A DNA stretch of 64,000 nt, taken from Amorphus coralli DSM 19760. Its GTDB lineage: Bacteria > Pseudomonadota > Alphaproteobacteria > Rhizobiales > Amorphaceae. This document shows, one piece after another, positions 35,014 through 43,852 of the stretch; position 1 is the first letter of the stretch, and each line of letters opens with the position of its first letter. Under the pieces are notes generated by a model. The model was not told where the DNA came from. It saw only the letters and a list, made by a program, of their open reading frames with translations, and ran no database searches. The stretch is taken from contig NZ_KB894572.1 in NCBI RefSeq assembly GCF_000374525.1, positions 124,001 to 188,000 of the forward strand, written 5' to 3'. Position numbers and translations under genes: made by a program.

Positions 35014-37360
35014 CGAGCTATTGCCCGCCACGCTGGGTGATGCCGAGCCGGCGATCTGCACCAGGCGCCTCGCCTCGGGTCGGAGCCGGTATACGGCAGA
35101 CGTTGCCAATCCCAAGGCGCTGCACGCGGCATTTCTCCGTTCGCCGCATGCGCATGCCCACATTCTGTCGATGGACACAGAACCGGCCCGCGCCATGACG
35201 GGGGTAGCCGCAGTGTGGACGGGCAAGGAGCTTTTGGCGCGGGTGAACGGTTACGCGGCACGCACCGCTGTTCACCCGGAGATGAAGGTTCCACTCCAGC
35301 ATGCGCTCGCCGTCGAGACAGCACGATTTCACGGCGAACCGGTGGCAATTGTGGTCGCGGAAAGCCGTGCCCGAGCTGAGGACGCTGCTGCGGCCATCTC
35401 GGTCGAGTGGTCGCCTCAGCCGCCGTTGTGCGATCCCGGCTCCGCGGCGGATGAACCGCCACTTCATCCCGAACTCGACACAAACATCGCACTGCATCTG
35501 GAGCAGGCGAGCGAAGGGGCCGAGGCGATCCTCGCCGCTGCCGACCGCGTGATTGAGAGACGTTTCGCGTTTAACCGTCACACCGGTGTGCCGCTGGAGG
35601 CTCGATCGATCGTCGCCGATTTCGAGCCCTGCGAAGGTCGGCTCGAGATCGTGATGAGCCACCAGTGTCCTCACCAGATGCAAGTGGAATTCGCGCGCCT
35701 TCTCGGTCTTGCGCAGCACAGGGTGCGTATTGTTACGCCGGACGTTGGTGGCGCTTTCGGCGTGAAGCAGCAGCTCTATGGCGAGGACGTGGCCGTCTGC
35801 GCGGCGGCGGTTCTGCTCGGCTGCCCCGTTCGCTTTGTTGCGGACCGGGCGGAGGCGATGCTGACGGACATACAGGCACGCGAGCATCTGGTAACGGCCC
35901 GGCTAGCCCTGGATGCGGATGGCCGCATGCTTGGCTTCTCGATTGAAGATACCCACGCGATAGGTCCTTATCTCCAGTATCCGCGCTCCAATCTCGGCGA
36001 AAGCCGGGCTCTTCTGAGCCTTGTTGGTGCTCCATACGTCCTCGATTGCTTTTTCGGCACGGCGGACATCGTTTTCCAGACCAAGGCGATGGCCGGACAT
36101 TATCGGGGTGTCGGCCATCCGTTGGCTTGTACCGTAACCGAGGCGCTCGTGGACGAGGCCACGCGGGTCTCTGGCCATGACCGGATTGCGTTTCGAAAGG
36201 CGCAGCTGGTGCGGAAGTTGCCCCATCGGTCCCCGACCGGAGTTCTGTTCGAGCGTCTCGCCTTCGCGGAGTGTTTCGAGGCGCTCGAGAAGGCCGTCGA
36301 CCTTCACGTTTTGGAGGCTGAGGTGGCCAAAGACCGCGCCCGGGGACGCATTGCCGGATGGGGCGTTGCTGCTTTCATCGAGCAGACCGCCCGAGGCCCG
36401 GGCTTCTATGGGCACGGCGGCCAGTCGGTGTCCAGTCGGGATGGCGCCGTGGTGCGACTGGAGCCGTCTGGCACGATCCGCTGCCTGTCAAGTGTCACGG
36501 AACAGGGGCAGGGCACCGAAACAGGCGTGCGGCAGCTGGTGGCGCGCGCATTGGGAGTGTGCAGCGACGCGATCGAGATAATTACCGGGGACACTGCTGT
36601 GACACCGCACGGCGGCGGCACTTGGGGTTCGCGTGGCATGGCGATTGGTGGACAGGCTGCCTGGGACGCCGCGCAGTCCCTGCGTTGCGAAATCCTACGC
36701 TTGGCCGCCTGCCTGTCGCAGCGCTCGCCGGAAGCGCTCGACCTGCTGCAGGGAGCCATCGTCGAACGGGAGACGGGCCTCACGATCATCAGTCTGTCGG
36801 AGCTGGCGGCCATGGCGCATTTTCAGCCTTATCGGTTCGGCGCCGACCGGCAGCCGCAGCTCTCCGCCTCCGCAGAATACGGTCCCCTCGACCAGCCATT
36901 CCGCGCCGGGACGGGTATCCAGCTTTCCAGGATCGAGATCGATCCAGTAACGGGCGCGGTTCATCCGCTACGCCATCTTGTCGTGCACGAGGCCGGGCGT
37001 GTCGTGAACCCGCTGATGGTCGACGGTCAGATCCGGGGGGGCGTTGCACAAGGCCTTGGAGCAGCCCTCTTCGAGCATTGCGCCTATGCCGAGGACGGGC
37101 GAGCGGAAGCGACCTCCCTGGCGCGCTACCAGGTTCCCATGGCGGTGGACCTGCCTGACATCGAACTCGTGCACGCCGGTCATCCCACTTTCACAGATGA
37201 CGGGCTGGGCATCGTCGGTGTCGGCGAGGCCGGTACGGTCGGCGCTGGCGCTGCCCTGCTGAACGCCGTGAACGACGCCCTTGCCGGAACAGGCGCAGCG
37301 GCGGTCTTCACCCTGCCCTTGACGCCTCCGCGCATCCTCGCCGCACTCGGCGCGATCTAA
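35006..37360 (+). CDS. Molybdenum hydroxylase, molybdopterin-binding large subunit
   Basis: The 784-residue catalytic subunit hydroxylates a substrate carbon with water-derived oxygen. GGAFGVKQQLYGED near 250, AGHYRGVGHP near 366, GGGTWGSRGM near 535 and the catalytic-glutamate motif GVGEAGTVGAG near 743 are seen. The active-site loop has RGVGHP rather than the CSFR loop of CO dehydrogenase, so this is not a CO oxidiser. The start is GTG 35006, overlapping the small subunit. Its stop overlaps the convergent dehydrogenase stop by 4 bp. Confidence 0.92.
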   Translation: MTDELLPATLGDAEPAICTRRLASGRSRYTADVANPKALHAAFLRSPHAHAHILSMDTEPARAMTGVAAVWTGKELLARVNGYAARTAVHPEMKVPLQHALAVETARFHGEPVAIVVAESRARAEDAAAAISVEWSPQPPLCDPGSAADEPPLHPELDTNIALHLEQASEGAEAILAAADRVIERRFAFNRHTGVPLEARSIVADFEPCEGRLEIVMSHQCPHQMQVEFARLLGLAQHRVRIVTPDVGGAFGVKQQLYGEDVAVCAAAVLLGCPVRFVADRAEAMLTDIQAREHLVTARLALDADGRMLGFSIEDTHAIGPYLQYPRSNLGESRALLSLVGAPYVLDCFFGTADIVFQTKAMAGHYRGVGHPLACTVTEALVDEATRVSGHDRIAFRKAQLVRKLPHRSPTGVLFERLAFAECFEALEKAVDLHVLEAEVAKDRARGRIAGWGVAAFIEQTARGPGFYGHGGQSVSSRDGAVVRLEPSGTIRCLSSVTEQGQGTETGVRQLVARALGVCSDAIEIITGDTAVTPHGGGTWGSRGMAIGGQAAWDAAQSLRCEILRLAACLSQRSPEALDLLQGAIVERETGLTIISLSELAAMAHFQPYRFGADRQPQLSASAEYGPLDQPFRAGTGIQLSRIEIDPVTGAVHPLRHLVVHEAGRVVNPLMVDGQIRGGVAQGLGAALFEHCAYAEDGRAEATSLARYQVPMAVDLPDIELVHAGHPTFTDDGLGIVGVGEAGTVGAGAALLNAVNDALAGTGAAAVFTLPLTPPRILAALGAI

Positions 37361-38427
37361 GGCAGTCGAGGCAGGCCGGCCTCCGCGGCAAGAGCGTTGA
37401 GGCGGTCGAACGTCCAGCGTGCCAGCAGAATGCCCTCGACCTTGCGGCGTTCGAGTTCGCGGCGGCTGCGCTCGCCGGCAAAGCTGATACCGGTCGCCTC
37501 GGGAGCAAGGGGAACCGACTTCATCGTTTCGATCATCCGCTCCATCGTCGACTCGAATTCGTCGCGCGGCCGAAATGCAGCGATGTCGATGGCAAGCATC
37601 GTGAAGCTGGTGTTCATGGGCCCATCGTATGGGCGGAACCCGGTGGACGAGCCGGCAAATAGCTCTCCGGCGGCGAGTACACTGGAGAAGATTTCGTGGA
37701 CGGCTGCCAGGTTGAAAGCCTTGTAGCCACCGAACGGCTGCAAGGAGAGCGTCTCCAGAGCAATCGCCGGATCGCGGGTCTCGCGGCCTTCCCGGTCGAG
37801 GGCCCATCCCGGAGGGATCTGTTCACCGCGCTCGTTGGCCTTGACGATACGCTCCACGGCCGCAGCCGTGCAGGCCATGTCGAGTGCAAACGCTCCGTAG
37901 CGGCCTGCTGGAGCGGCATAGGCGACGGGATTGTTGCCCAGTACTGGTGTCCGTCCTCCGGGCGGCGCCATCAGCTTGCGCGAGGTGTTGGTGAAGGTGG
38001 CACCGACCATGCCGGCTTCCGCCGCCATCAGCGGATAGTATTTGGCGGACGTTAGCGAGTTGCCATTGCGGACAGCGACGATGCCCACACCCGTCTCGCG
38101 CGCCTTGGCGATTGCGGTTTCCATGGCACGCGCCGCCGTCACCTGGCCGAGGCTGCGATTGGCGTCCCAATGCGCAACGGAGGGCCGTTCCGATAGGACG
38201 GTGATGGTTGTTTCCGCGCGATCACCCCCGGCGCGGACGCGTTCCACCACCTGGCAGAGGAGGCGCAGACCGTGGCTTTCCTCCCCCATCAGTTCAGCCT
38301 GGAGGAAAACGTCGACGGTCTGTTGCGCGTCTGGCTCGGACACTCTTGCATGTGTGAGGAGCGACACGCAGTGGGATCGCAGCGTTGCCTCGTCGAGGCC
38401 GACGGTCTCGTCCGTTGACACTGTCAT
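37357..38427 (-). CDS. Malate/lactate/ureidoglycolate dehydrogenase family (AllD-like)
   Basis: The 356-residue protein belongs to the Ldh_2 group of NAD(P)-dependent 2-hydroxyacid dehydrogenases, which includes malate, sulfolactate and ureidoglycolate (AllD) dehydrogenases. Seen are GEESHGLRLL near 48, LGNNPVAYAAP near 165 and GGYKAFNLAAVHEIFSSVL near 232. It is the last gene of a minus-strand operon with an M20 amidohydrolase of the AllC/HyuC type, which favours a ureidoglycolate-like substrate. Its start overlaps the M20 stop (ATGA). Confidence 0.88.
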   Translation of the reverse strand: MTVSTDETVGLDEATLRSHCVSLLTHARVSEPDAQQTVDVFLQAELMGEESHGLRLLCQVVERVRAGGDRAETTITVLSERPSVAHWDANRSLGQVTAARAMETAIAKARETGVGIVAVRNGNSLTSAKYYPLMAAEAGMVGATFTNTSRKLMAPPGGRTPVLGNNPVAYAAPAGRYGAFALDMACTAAAVERIVKANERGEQIPPGWALDREGRETRDPAIALETLSLQPFGGYKAFNLAAVHEIFSSVLAAGELFAGSSTGFRPYDGPMNTSFTMLAIDIAAFRPRDEFESTMERMIETMKSVPLAPEATGISFAGERSRRELERRKVEGILLARWTFDRLNALAAEAGLPRLP

Positions 38428-39707
38428 TCGGGGGTCCAGTCTGACGCGGGCCTGGAGAGCATTCGGATCAGGGCGGCAAGGGCAGCCTCGAAATCTGCCA
38501 TGGCCATCGCCTCGTCCGGATTGTGGCTGCCGTTAGTGTTACGAATGAATATCATGACGCTGGGAACTCCGGCATTGGCGAAGGTTGCTGCATCGTGACC
38601 GGCGCCGCTTGCCATCGTATGCACTGGCAGGTTCAGGCTGCGGCAGGCATCATTCACCATGCTCACGAGGTGCGGGGCCATCGTGGCCGGCCGGCTACCG
38701 CTCCGGGGACCGAACTCGAACTGAGTTCCGGTCTCGGTGGAAATGGCCACGGCCATCGACTGGAGTTCGTCCTCCACGCGCGCGAGTGTTGCCTCGTCCC
38801 GGCTTCGCACGTCCAGACACAGTCGCACTTCTCCCGCGACCTTGGAGAAGGAATGACTGCCGGGATCCGTGCCCACCTGACCAAATGTCACAGTCAAGTC
38901 GGCACCCTCTGCCTCCAGTCGCTCCCAGAGCGCCTGCAGGGCTACGATCAGACGGGCCGAAGCAACGGCTGCGTCCCGTCTGAGATGGCGCGGCATCGCT
39001 CCGGAGTGGGCATACTCGCCACGGCAAACCATGTCGCGGTAACGGAAACTGCCACGGATCGCGGAAACAGCAGCCATTGGTAGGCCGGCATCGACGAGCG
39101 CGGGAGCCTGTTCGATATGCGGCTCGATATAGGCGAGGAGCTCTTCCTGGCAGAGCCAGGTGGCGCCGGCTCGCACCCCTTCCGCATCGAAGCCCAGCGC
39201 GTCGATGTGTGCGGCAAGCGTGTCTCCGCTATCGGACCGGCAAACGCTGTCGACGATGCCTTCTTCCAGGCATCCGAGCGCCGTTTTGGATCCGATGTAG
39301 GAATGGGGAAACCAACAGCTCTCTTCCGCCCTGAGACAGGCAACCGTGACGTCGAATGCGGGTGACCGGTCGGCGGCCGCGAGCGCGGACTGAGCCGCTA
39401 CTCCCATAATCACACCCGCTGCACCGTCGAAGTTGCCGCCGTGGGGCACGCTGTCGAGATGGCTGCCGACCACGATCCGACGTGATCGGTCCTGCCCCGG
39501 CAGCGTCAAATACTGGTTTCCTGCTGCATCGACCGTGCGCTCGGCGCCGAAGGCGGAAGCCGCCTCTGCGACGAGTGCGAACGCGGCCTGTTCGCCATCT
39601 CCGTAGGCGATCCTTGTGACGCCCGGGTCGTCACGTGTCCGCGCCAGGAGGGCATCGAACAGGCGCCCGGCCAGGGCCTTGGCGCTCTCGAGGTCGATGG
39701 AGGGCAT
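38424..39707 (-). CDS. M20-family N-carbamoyl / allantoate-type amidohydrolase
   Basis: The 427-residue protein has the two-metal site of the AllC/HyuC/beta-ureidopropionase group: H and D in VVGSHLDSVPHGGNFDGAAG, RAEES, EPHIEQ, and H in NGSHNPDEA. SGAGHDAATFANAGVPS precedes the last. Such enzymes hydrolyse N-carbamoyl amino acids or allantoate, releasing ammonia and CO2. The ATG at 39707 is the family start; the frame extends upstream across the aldolase gene without support. Specific substrate is unknown. Confidence 0.9.
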   Translation of the reverse strand: MPSIDLESAKALAGRLFDALLARTRDDPGVTRIAYGDGEQAAFALVAEAASAFGAERTVDAAGNQYLTLPGQDRSRRIVVGSHLDSVPHGGNFDGAAGVIMGVAAQSALAAADRSPAFDVTVACLRAEESCWFPHSYIGSKTALGCLEEGIVDSVCRSDSGDTLAAHIDALGFDAEGVRAGATWLCQEELLAYIEPHIEQAPALVDAGLPMAAVSAIRGSFRYRDMVCRGEYAHSGAMPRHLRRDAAVASARLIVALQALWERLEAEGADLTVTFGQVGTDPGSHSFSKVAGEVRLCLDVRSRDEATLARVEDELQSMAVAISTETGTQFEFGPRSGSRPATMAPHLVSMVNDACRSLNLPVHTMASGAGHDAATFANAGVPSVMIFIRNTNGSHNPDEAMAMADFEAALAALIRMLSRPASDWTPE

Positions 39708-39714
39708 GAGAGGG

Positions 39715-40500
39715 TCAGCGTCCGGCCACTTCATGGAGCTTTGGCACCGCTGCACGGGCGGTGTTGAATACCATTGCGGCGTCATTCTGATACGGGATCC
39801 AGGTACAGCCCTTCGAGATCCAGTCTCCAGCCATTTCGGGCGACTGCGCTGACAGGCCGTAAGGCACTCCGTGCTTTTTGCAGAGAGCAAAGACCTCGTC
39901 GTAGGCTTCGTGCAGCACCTTTGCCTGGAGGTCTCCGGGTACGCCGAGATCCTGACTGAGATCGTCCGGGCCGATCATGACCGCGTCGAGGCCCTCGACT
40001 TTCAGGATTTCGTCGAGATTGTCGATGCTCTTGCGGGTCTCCACCATCGCGACGGTCAGCGTCTCGCGGTTCAGATGGGCGATCACCTCGTTCGGCGGCG
40101 CGACGAAGTAGTCCGTGTGCGGACCCTTCAGGTTCATGGGGCGGTTGCCCATCGGATGATACTTGGTCTGGCCGATGATCTTCTCCAGCTGGCTGGCGTC
40201 GTCGATGGACGGGAGGAGAAGACCTTGGGCGCCGGCATCCAGGGGGCGGGTGAGGTCGTGCGGCTTGAGGGTGCCGGCCGGCCGCACGATGGGGGTCAGT
40301 CCGCATTCGCGCGCGTACATGGCCAGGGTGCCGACGGTCTGTTCAGAGAAGTCCGTGTGCTCCATTTCGATAAGCACGAAGTCGAAACCGGACACTGCCA
40401 AGATCTTTACGACACGCGGATGCGGGCACAATGTGATCCAGGTTCCGAATGCCGGCTTGCCCTCGGCCCATAGCTTCTTGACGGGGTTGGACTTGATCAT
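39715..40500 (-). CDS. HpcH/HpaI-family aldolase
   Basis: The 261-residue class II aldolase has FGTWITLCPHPRVVKILA near 18, FDFVLIEMEHTDFSEQT near 40 with the conserved general-acid/metal residues, RPAGTLKPHDLTRPLDAGAQG near 72, and ETRKSIDNLDEI. Relatives split 2-keto-4-hydroxy acids into pyruvate or glyoxylate plus an aldehyde. Located between the M20 hydrolase and a 2-hydroxyacid dehydrogenase, it may split or form a keto-acid late in the pathway. Confidence 0.9.
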   Translation of the reverse strand: MIKSNPVKKLWAEGKPAFGTWITLCPHPRVVKILAVSGFDFVLIEMEHTDFSEQTVGTLAMYARECGLTPIVRPAGTLKPHDLTRPLDAGAQGLLLPSIDDASQLEKIIGQTKYHPMGNRPMNLKGPHTDYFVAPPNEVIAHLNRETLTVAMVETRKSIDNLDEILKVEGLDAVMIGPDDLSQDLGVPGDLQAKVLHEAYDEVFALCKKHGVPYGLSAQSPEMAGDWISKGCTWIPYQNDAAMVFNTARAAVPKLHEVAGR

Positions 40501-40531
40501 CTCGTTTCCTTCTCGGACTACGGGCGGAGAT

Positions 40532-41509
40532 TCAGGCGCACTGGCGCCTGCGGTCCCAGACGTCGGGGTTGATTAGATGCTCTGGCCGACGTCCCGCGAG
40601 TACGGCTAGAACCGCCTCGGCGACCTGCACTGCGGTCCGTTCGGCAGCCTCTTCGCTGGAGCCGCCGATATGCGGAGAGAGCAGCACACCTTCGGATTGC
40701 AGGTAGGGGTGGTCGGCGGGAGGAGGCTCGGCCTCGAACACATCGAAAGCGGCGCCTCGCAGGTGGCCGCCTTCGACGGCCTCCACGAGGGCGTCACGGT
40801 CGACCAACGCGCCTCGGGCGGTGTTTATAAGGGCGGCGCCTTTCTTCATGGCGAACAGGCGGTCTCGGTCGAAAAGCCCCCGGGTCCGTGGTGTGAGTGT
40901 CTGATGCAGCGACACGTAGTCCGCGCTGCCCAGCGCTGCATCGAGATTGCGAGCCGGCACGAAGCCTGCAGCCTCGATGTCCTCAGAAGCGATTGAAGGG
41001 CTATGCACCAGCACGCGCATGTCGAACGCGGCGTGTGCGATGTCCGCCGTTCGCCTGCCGATGCGGCCAAATCCGCAGATCAGAAGCGTCTTGCCACTCA
41101 ACTCGCGAAAGTCGCGCGTATAGCGGTAGTCGAACCGGTCCTCACGAACTGCGGCATCGGCCTCGCGCACGCGTTTGGCGATGGCCAGCATGTGGGCGAT
41201 GACGAGTTCCGCGACCGACTGGACGTTCGCGTATGGGGTGAATGCGATGGGCAGGCCGATTTCGCAGGCAAAGTCGACATCGACGGGATCTACACCGATG
41301 CCATGGTTGCCGAGAACCTGCAGCTTCGTTGCGGCCTCCATCGCTGTCCGGTCGAGGCCGGCATTGCGCGTAATGGCAGCGTCCGCGTCGGCGATCTCCC
41401 GGGCCACCGTGACCATGTCCGCTGCGCTGGCTTGCACAACCTCTACATTTGCGCCCTCCAGAAGAGCGATGCCGCTGGGGTGGATTGGCTGGATCAGGAG
41501 ACACTTCAT
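40532..41509 (-). CDS. D-2-hydroxyacid dehydrogenase (NAD-dependent)
   Basis: The 325-residue protein has the Rossmann motif LLICGFGRIGRRTADIA near 145, catalytic Arg in INTARGALVDRDAL near 232, Glu in FDVFEAEPPPADHP near 258 and His in LSPHIGGSSEEAAERT near 280. This family interconverts 2-keto and D-2-hydroxy acids such as glyoxylate/glycolate and hydroxypyruvate/glycerate. The ATG at 41509 overlaps the stop of the upstream NodB-fold-like gene. Confidence 0.9.
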   Translation of the reverse strand: MKCLLIQPIHPSGIALLEGANVEVVQASAADMVTVAREIADADAAITRNAGLDRTAMEAATKLQVLGNHGIGVDPVDVDFACEIGLPIAFTPYANVQSVAELVIAHMLAIAKRVREADAAVREDRFDYRYTRDFRELSGKTLLICGFGRIGRRTADIAHAAFDMRVLVHSPSIASEDIEAAGFVPARNLDAALGSADYVSLHQTLTPRTRGLFDRDRLFAMKKGAALINTARGALVDRDALVEAVEGGHLRGAAFDVFEAEPPPADHPYLQSEGVLLSPHIGGSSEEAAERTAVQVAEAVLAVLAGRRPEHLINPDVWDRRRQCA

Positions 41510-42408
41510 GCTGCGCCCTCGAGCGCGAACCGATCGTGCAGAGCGCGGGCTTCGGCCGTGGTGACGAACTGGCCCTTGCGTTTGGGAACCATCTCGAGGA
41601 ACCGGCGGTAGCGCTCCAGCCACTCCGGGACGCCGACCGACGCGGTGTGGAACAGGCAGTGCACGATCTGCGAACGGCCGTTGCGTTCTGCACGATCCAC
41701 GATCGATGCCCAGATGCGCTCGAGATTGTCGAGTTCGCTCATTTCGACATGCAGCACGTTGTCGTAGGCCTCACCCGCGCCGTCGGAGCCGATCGGAATC
41801 TCGAGGATCCGGGTCCGCGGCTGCCCTTCCCAGGGCTCTCGCGGATGCTGCGGGATGTAATCGGCACTCAGCGAGGCGTGGGTCCAGACCGCCTCGCGGT
41901 CCGGCTTGTTCATGCCGGGGCAGCAGGAATAGTCGACAAGGACCTCCTGCGTTTCCATGAGGTTGTTCATCAGGGGGTGGTAGGCATAGTGGCCGCCACG
42001 ATAGGCTACAGGGCTGATGCCTGCGTCCTCCAACCTGCGCTGGCAGTCGCGAAACATTTCGCCCATATGCTCGGCTTCAGCGAAGCGCGTGCCCTGGCCC
42101 TTGATCTCCTCGTGAAGGTGAACCGAAAGCTCGCCCCCCATCTGCACGGCCTCGCGGTAGACCTGCAGCATTTCACCCTCATAGTAGCCTGTCCGGCAGT
42201 AGGTGCCGGAGTGGGGCGTGAGAATGAACTTGCCGTCGGTCAGCGATTGCATTTCGGCAATCAGCTGGCGCGTGTCGATGATCGACTGCGGCACGTTGGG
42301 CGGGTCGACGCGATAATTGCGGCCGGGATCGAAGGGCGCGAAGACGAGCCAGTTCACGTCTATGAGGGGTACGAGATAGACTCGGTTGTCGTCAGGGCCG
42401 AAAGACAC
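41506..42408 (-). CDS. NodB-fold (polysaccharide deacetylase-like) protein of unknown substrate
   Basis: The 300-residue protein starts with GTG at 42408, five bases after a near-perfect AGGAGGT site. Features resembling carbohydrate-esterase family 4 are a DVNW segment at the N-terminus, an LSVHLHEE metal-histidine-like motif near 96 and AYRGGHYAYHP near 136. No signal peptide is seen, so it is cytoplasmic. Cytoplasmic members of this fold include amide hydrolases on purine-like rings, which would fit the cluster, but that is inference. It is first gene of the five-gene minus-strand operon. Confidence 0.6.
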   Translation of the reverse strand: MSFGPDDNRVYLVPLIDVNWLVFAPFDPGRNYRVDPPNVPQSIIDTRQLIAEMQSLTDGKFILTPHSGTYCRTGYYEGEMLQVYREAVQMGGELSVHLHEEIKGQGTRFAEAEHMGEMFRDCQRRLEDAGISPVAYRGGHYAYHPLMNNLMETQEVLVDYSCCPGMNKPDREAVWTHASLSADYIPQHPREPWEGQPRTRILEIPIGSDGAGEAYDNVLHVEMSELDNLERIWASIVDRAERNGRSQIVHCLFHTASVGVPEWLERYRRFLEMVPKRKGQFVTTAEARALHDRFALEGAA

Positions 42409-42483
42409 GCGCCACCTCCTGCTTGGATCGAATTTTCAAGCATTTATAGAGGCGTGCCGGAGACTCGAACAAATCGAATGACC

Positions 42484-42518
42484 CGATCGATTATTTGGGC
42501 ATGATTTATAATCGATCG
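42484..42518. promoter_or_regulatory. Perfect 11-bp inverted repeat upstream of the catabolic operon
   Basis: CGATCGATTAT and ATAATCGATCG are perfect inverted copies separated by 13 bp, and further ATCGA units flank them. The inner part reads ATTAT-N13-ATAAT, close to the T-N11-A pattern of LysR targets. It lies 76 bp upstream of the GTG of the NodB-fold-like gene, whose operon begins here, and just past the 3' end of the LysR gene at 42549. Confidence 0.6.
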
Positions 42519-42548
42519 AATCGATAATCATTTTTCGTGGCGGGCGCC

Positions 42549-43514
42549 TTAGAAGAGGGCCCGCTTTTCCAGTGCTCGCGCGTCCCATTCGACGTTCGGA
42601 AAGTGCGCCTGCATCTCACCACTGGTGATGCACTGGTGCAGCGAGGCCAAGATCGCGGCGGCAGCCGGGGACAGTCCGTGGCCCTTCTTCCAGAACAGGC
42701 TGATCGAGCGGCGGATCGTCGGCTCGGAAAGGGGACGTCTGCGGATAAGCGATTGGTTCTCGCGTGGCAGCGCCAGGTCCGGCGCCGCGGAAAGGCCGAG
42801 CCCTTCCTCGATCATGCCGGAGAGAGTGGCCAGATTGGATATCTCGGCCACGATCTTCAGTGAAATGCCGAGCTTCTCGACGGTCTCGTCCACCAGGTCG
42901 CGAATGCCGGTCTCGTGTGACATGGCGACGAAAGGCTCTCCGTCGAGATCGGTCCAGCGGATGGTGCGCCGGCGGGCAAGAGGGGATGTGACGGGAACGA
43001 CGACGCACATCATGTCACGGGCGAAGACGCAGTGATCAAGGTCGCTGTGTGCGGTGACTGAGCTTCCGATGCCGAAGTCGGCATCGCCCGCCAGGATCAT
43101 TGCCGCCACGCCCTTCATGTTGCTGTCGCGGATGGTCACATGGATGTCTGGGAGCTGCTTTTCGTTCGTTGCAAGGACCCGCGGCATGAGCCGGGACGCA
43201 ACAGACGGGAGGCAGGCGACGGTGACGTGACCGTGACGGCGCTGGACCGCATCCTGCACGTCGGCCATCAGCGTGTCGAAGCGGGTGAGAATGTCGCGTG
43301 CGTGGGGTACGAACCCCAGCCCGAGCGGCGTGATGTAAACGGAGCGCGTCGTGCGGTTGAAGAGCTGGCTGCCGATATGCTCCTCGAGCTGTCGGATGCA
43401 TTGTGAAAGCGCGGGCTGGGAGAGGTTCAGCGCCGCTGCGGCCTTCACGAAGCTCCCCTTGTCCGCCACCATGACGAAAGCGCGCAGCTGCCGCAGATTC
43501 ACGTTGTTCGGCAT
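42549..43514 (-). CDS. LysR-family transcriptional regulator
   Basis: The 321-residue protein has the winged HTH at about 5-65 (LRQLRAFVMVADKGSFVKAAAALNL, then QPALSQCIRQLE) and an effector domain with VACLPSVASRLMPRVL and DADFGIGSS. The ATG at 43514 fits the family; a longer upstream frame has no support. It is encoded upstream of the five-gene catabolic operon on the same strand and probably controls it through the repeat at 42484-42518. Confidence 0.92.
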   Translation of the reverse strand: MPNNVNLRQLRAFVMVADKGSFVKAAAALNLSQPALSQCIRQLEEHIGSQLFNRTTRSVYITPLGLGFVPHARDILTRFDTLMADVQDAVQRRHGHVTVACLPSVASRLMPRVLATNEKQLPDIHVTIRDSNMKGVAAMILAGDADFGIGSSVTAHSDLDHCVFARDMMCVVVPVTSPLARRRTIRWTDLDGEPFVAMSHETGIRDLVDETVEKLGISLKIVAEISNLATLSGMIEEGLGLSAAPDLALPRENQSLIRRRPLSEPTIRRSISLFWKKGHGLSPAAAAILASLHQCITSGEMQAHFPNVEWDARALEKRALF

Positions 43515-43852
43515 GGTGAAATAATCTCGGCCACTGATCTGTTTATCGTACGAATTGCAGGCTTCGTGGGCAACGTCAATTCGCTTGCTCCCACGACGTT
43601 CTCCGAATCTTGCACAGCCTCGCGAGCGTGGCAGGGCCAACTTGGAAAGTGGGGCGCTTGATTGATCTGCTCTGCGTTCGCCATAGCCAGTGCGCCCGTC
43701 CGCTTGGCGATTTACTGTCCCACGTGGAGTGTCCGACTGGACCGCTTCCGTAGGATACTAGCGCCCCAGGATTCAGCGCTAACATTCATGGATTTGGCCA
43801 CGCTGCTCTAGGCGGGTGGCGCAGGTTCTGAGCCCTGTCTGATGAGAAGGCG
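43515..43852. other. Divergent gap between two LysR genes
   Basis: These 338 bp must hold both regulator promoters. Short reading frames on the minus strand have no recognisable domain. Base composition is less biased than the flanks. I see no tRNA, repeat or convincing small gene. Confidence 0.4.

Noticed and set aside
33687-37360. Aerobic carbon monoxide dehydrogenase
   Set aside because: The large subunit lacks the CSFR active-site loop of CO dehydrogenase and the cluster has amide-hydrolysing enzymes.
43515-43852. Transposase remnant in the gap between LysR genes
   Set aside because: The short minus-strand frames have no recognisable transposase motif or terminal repeats.
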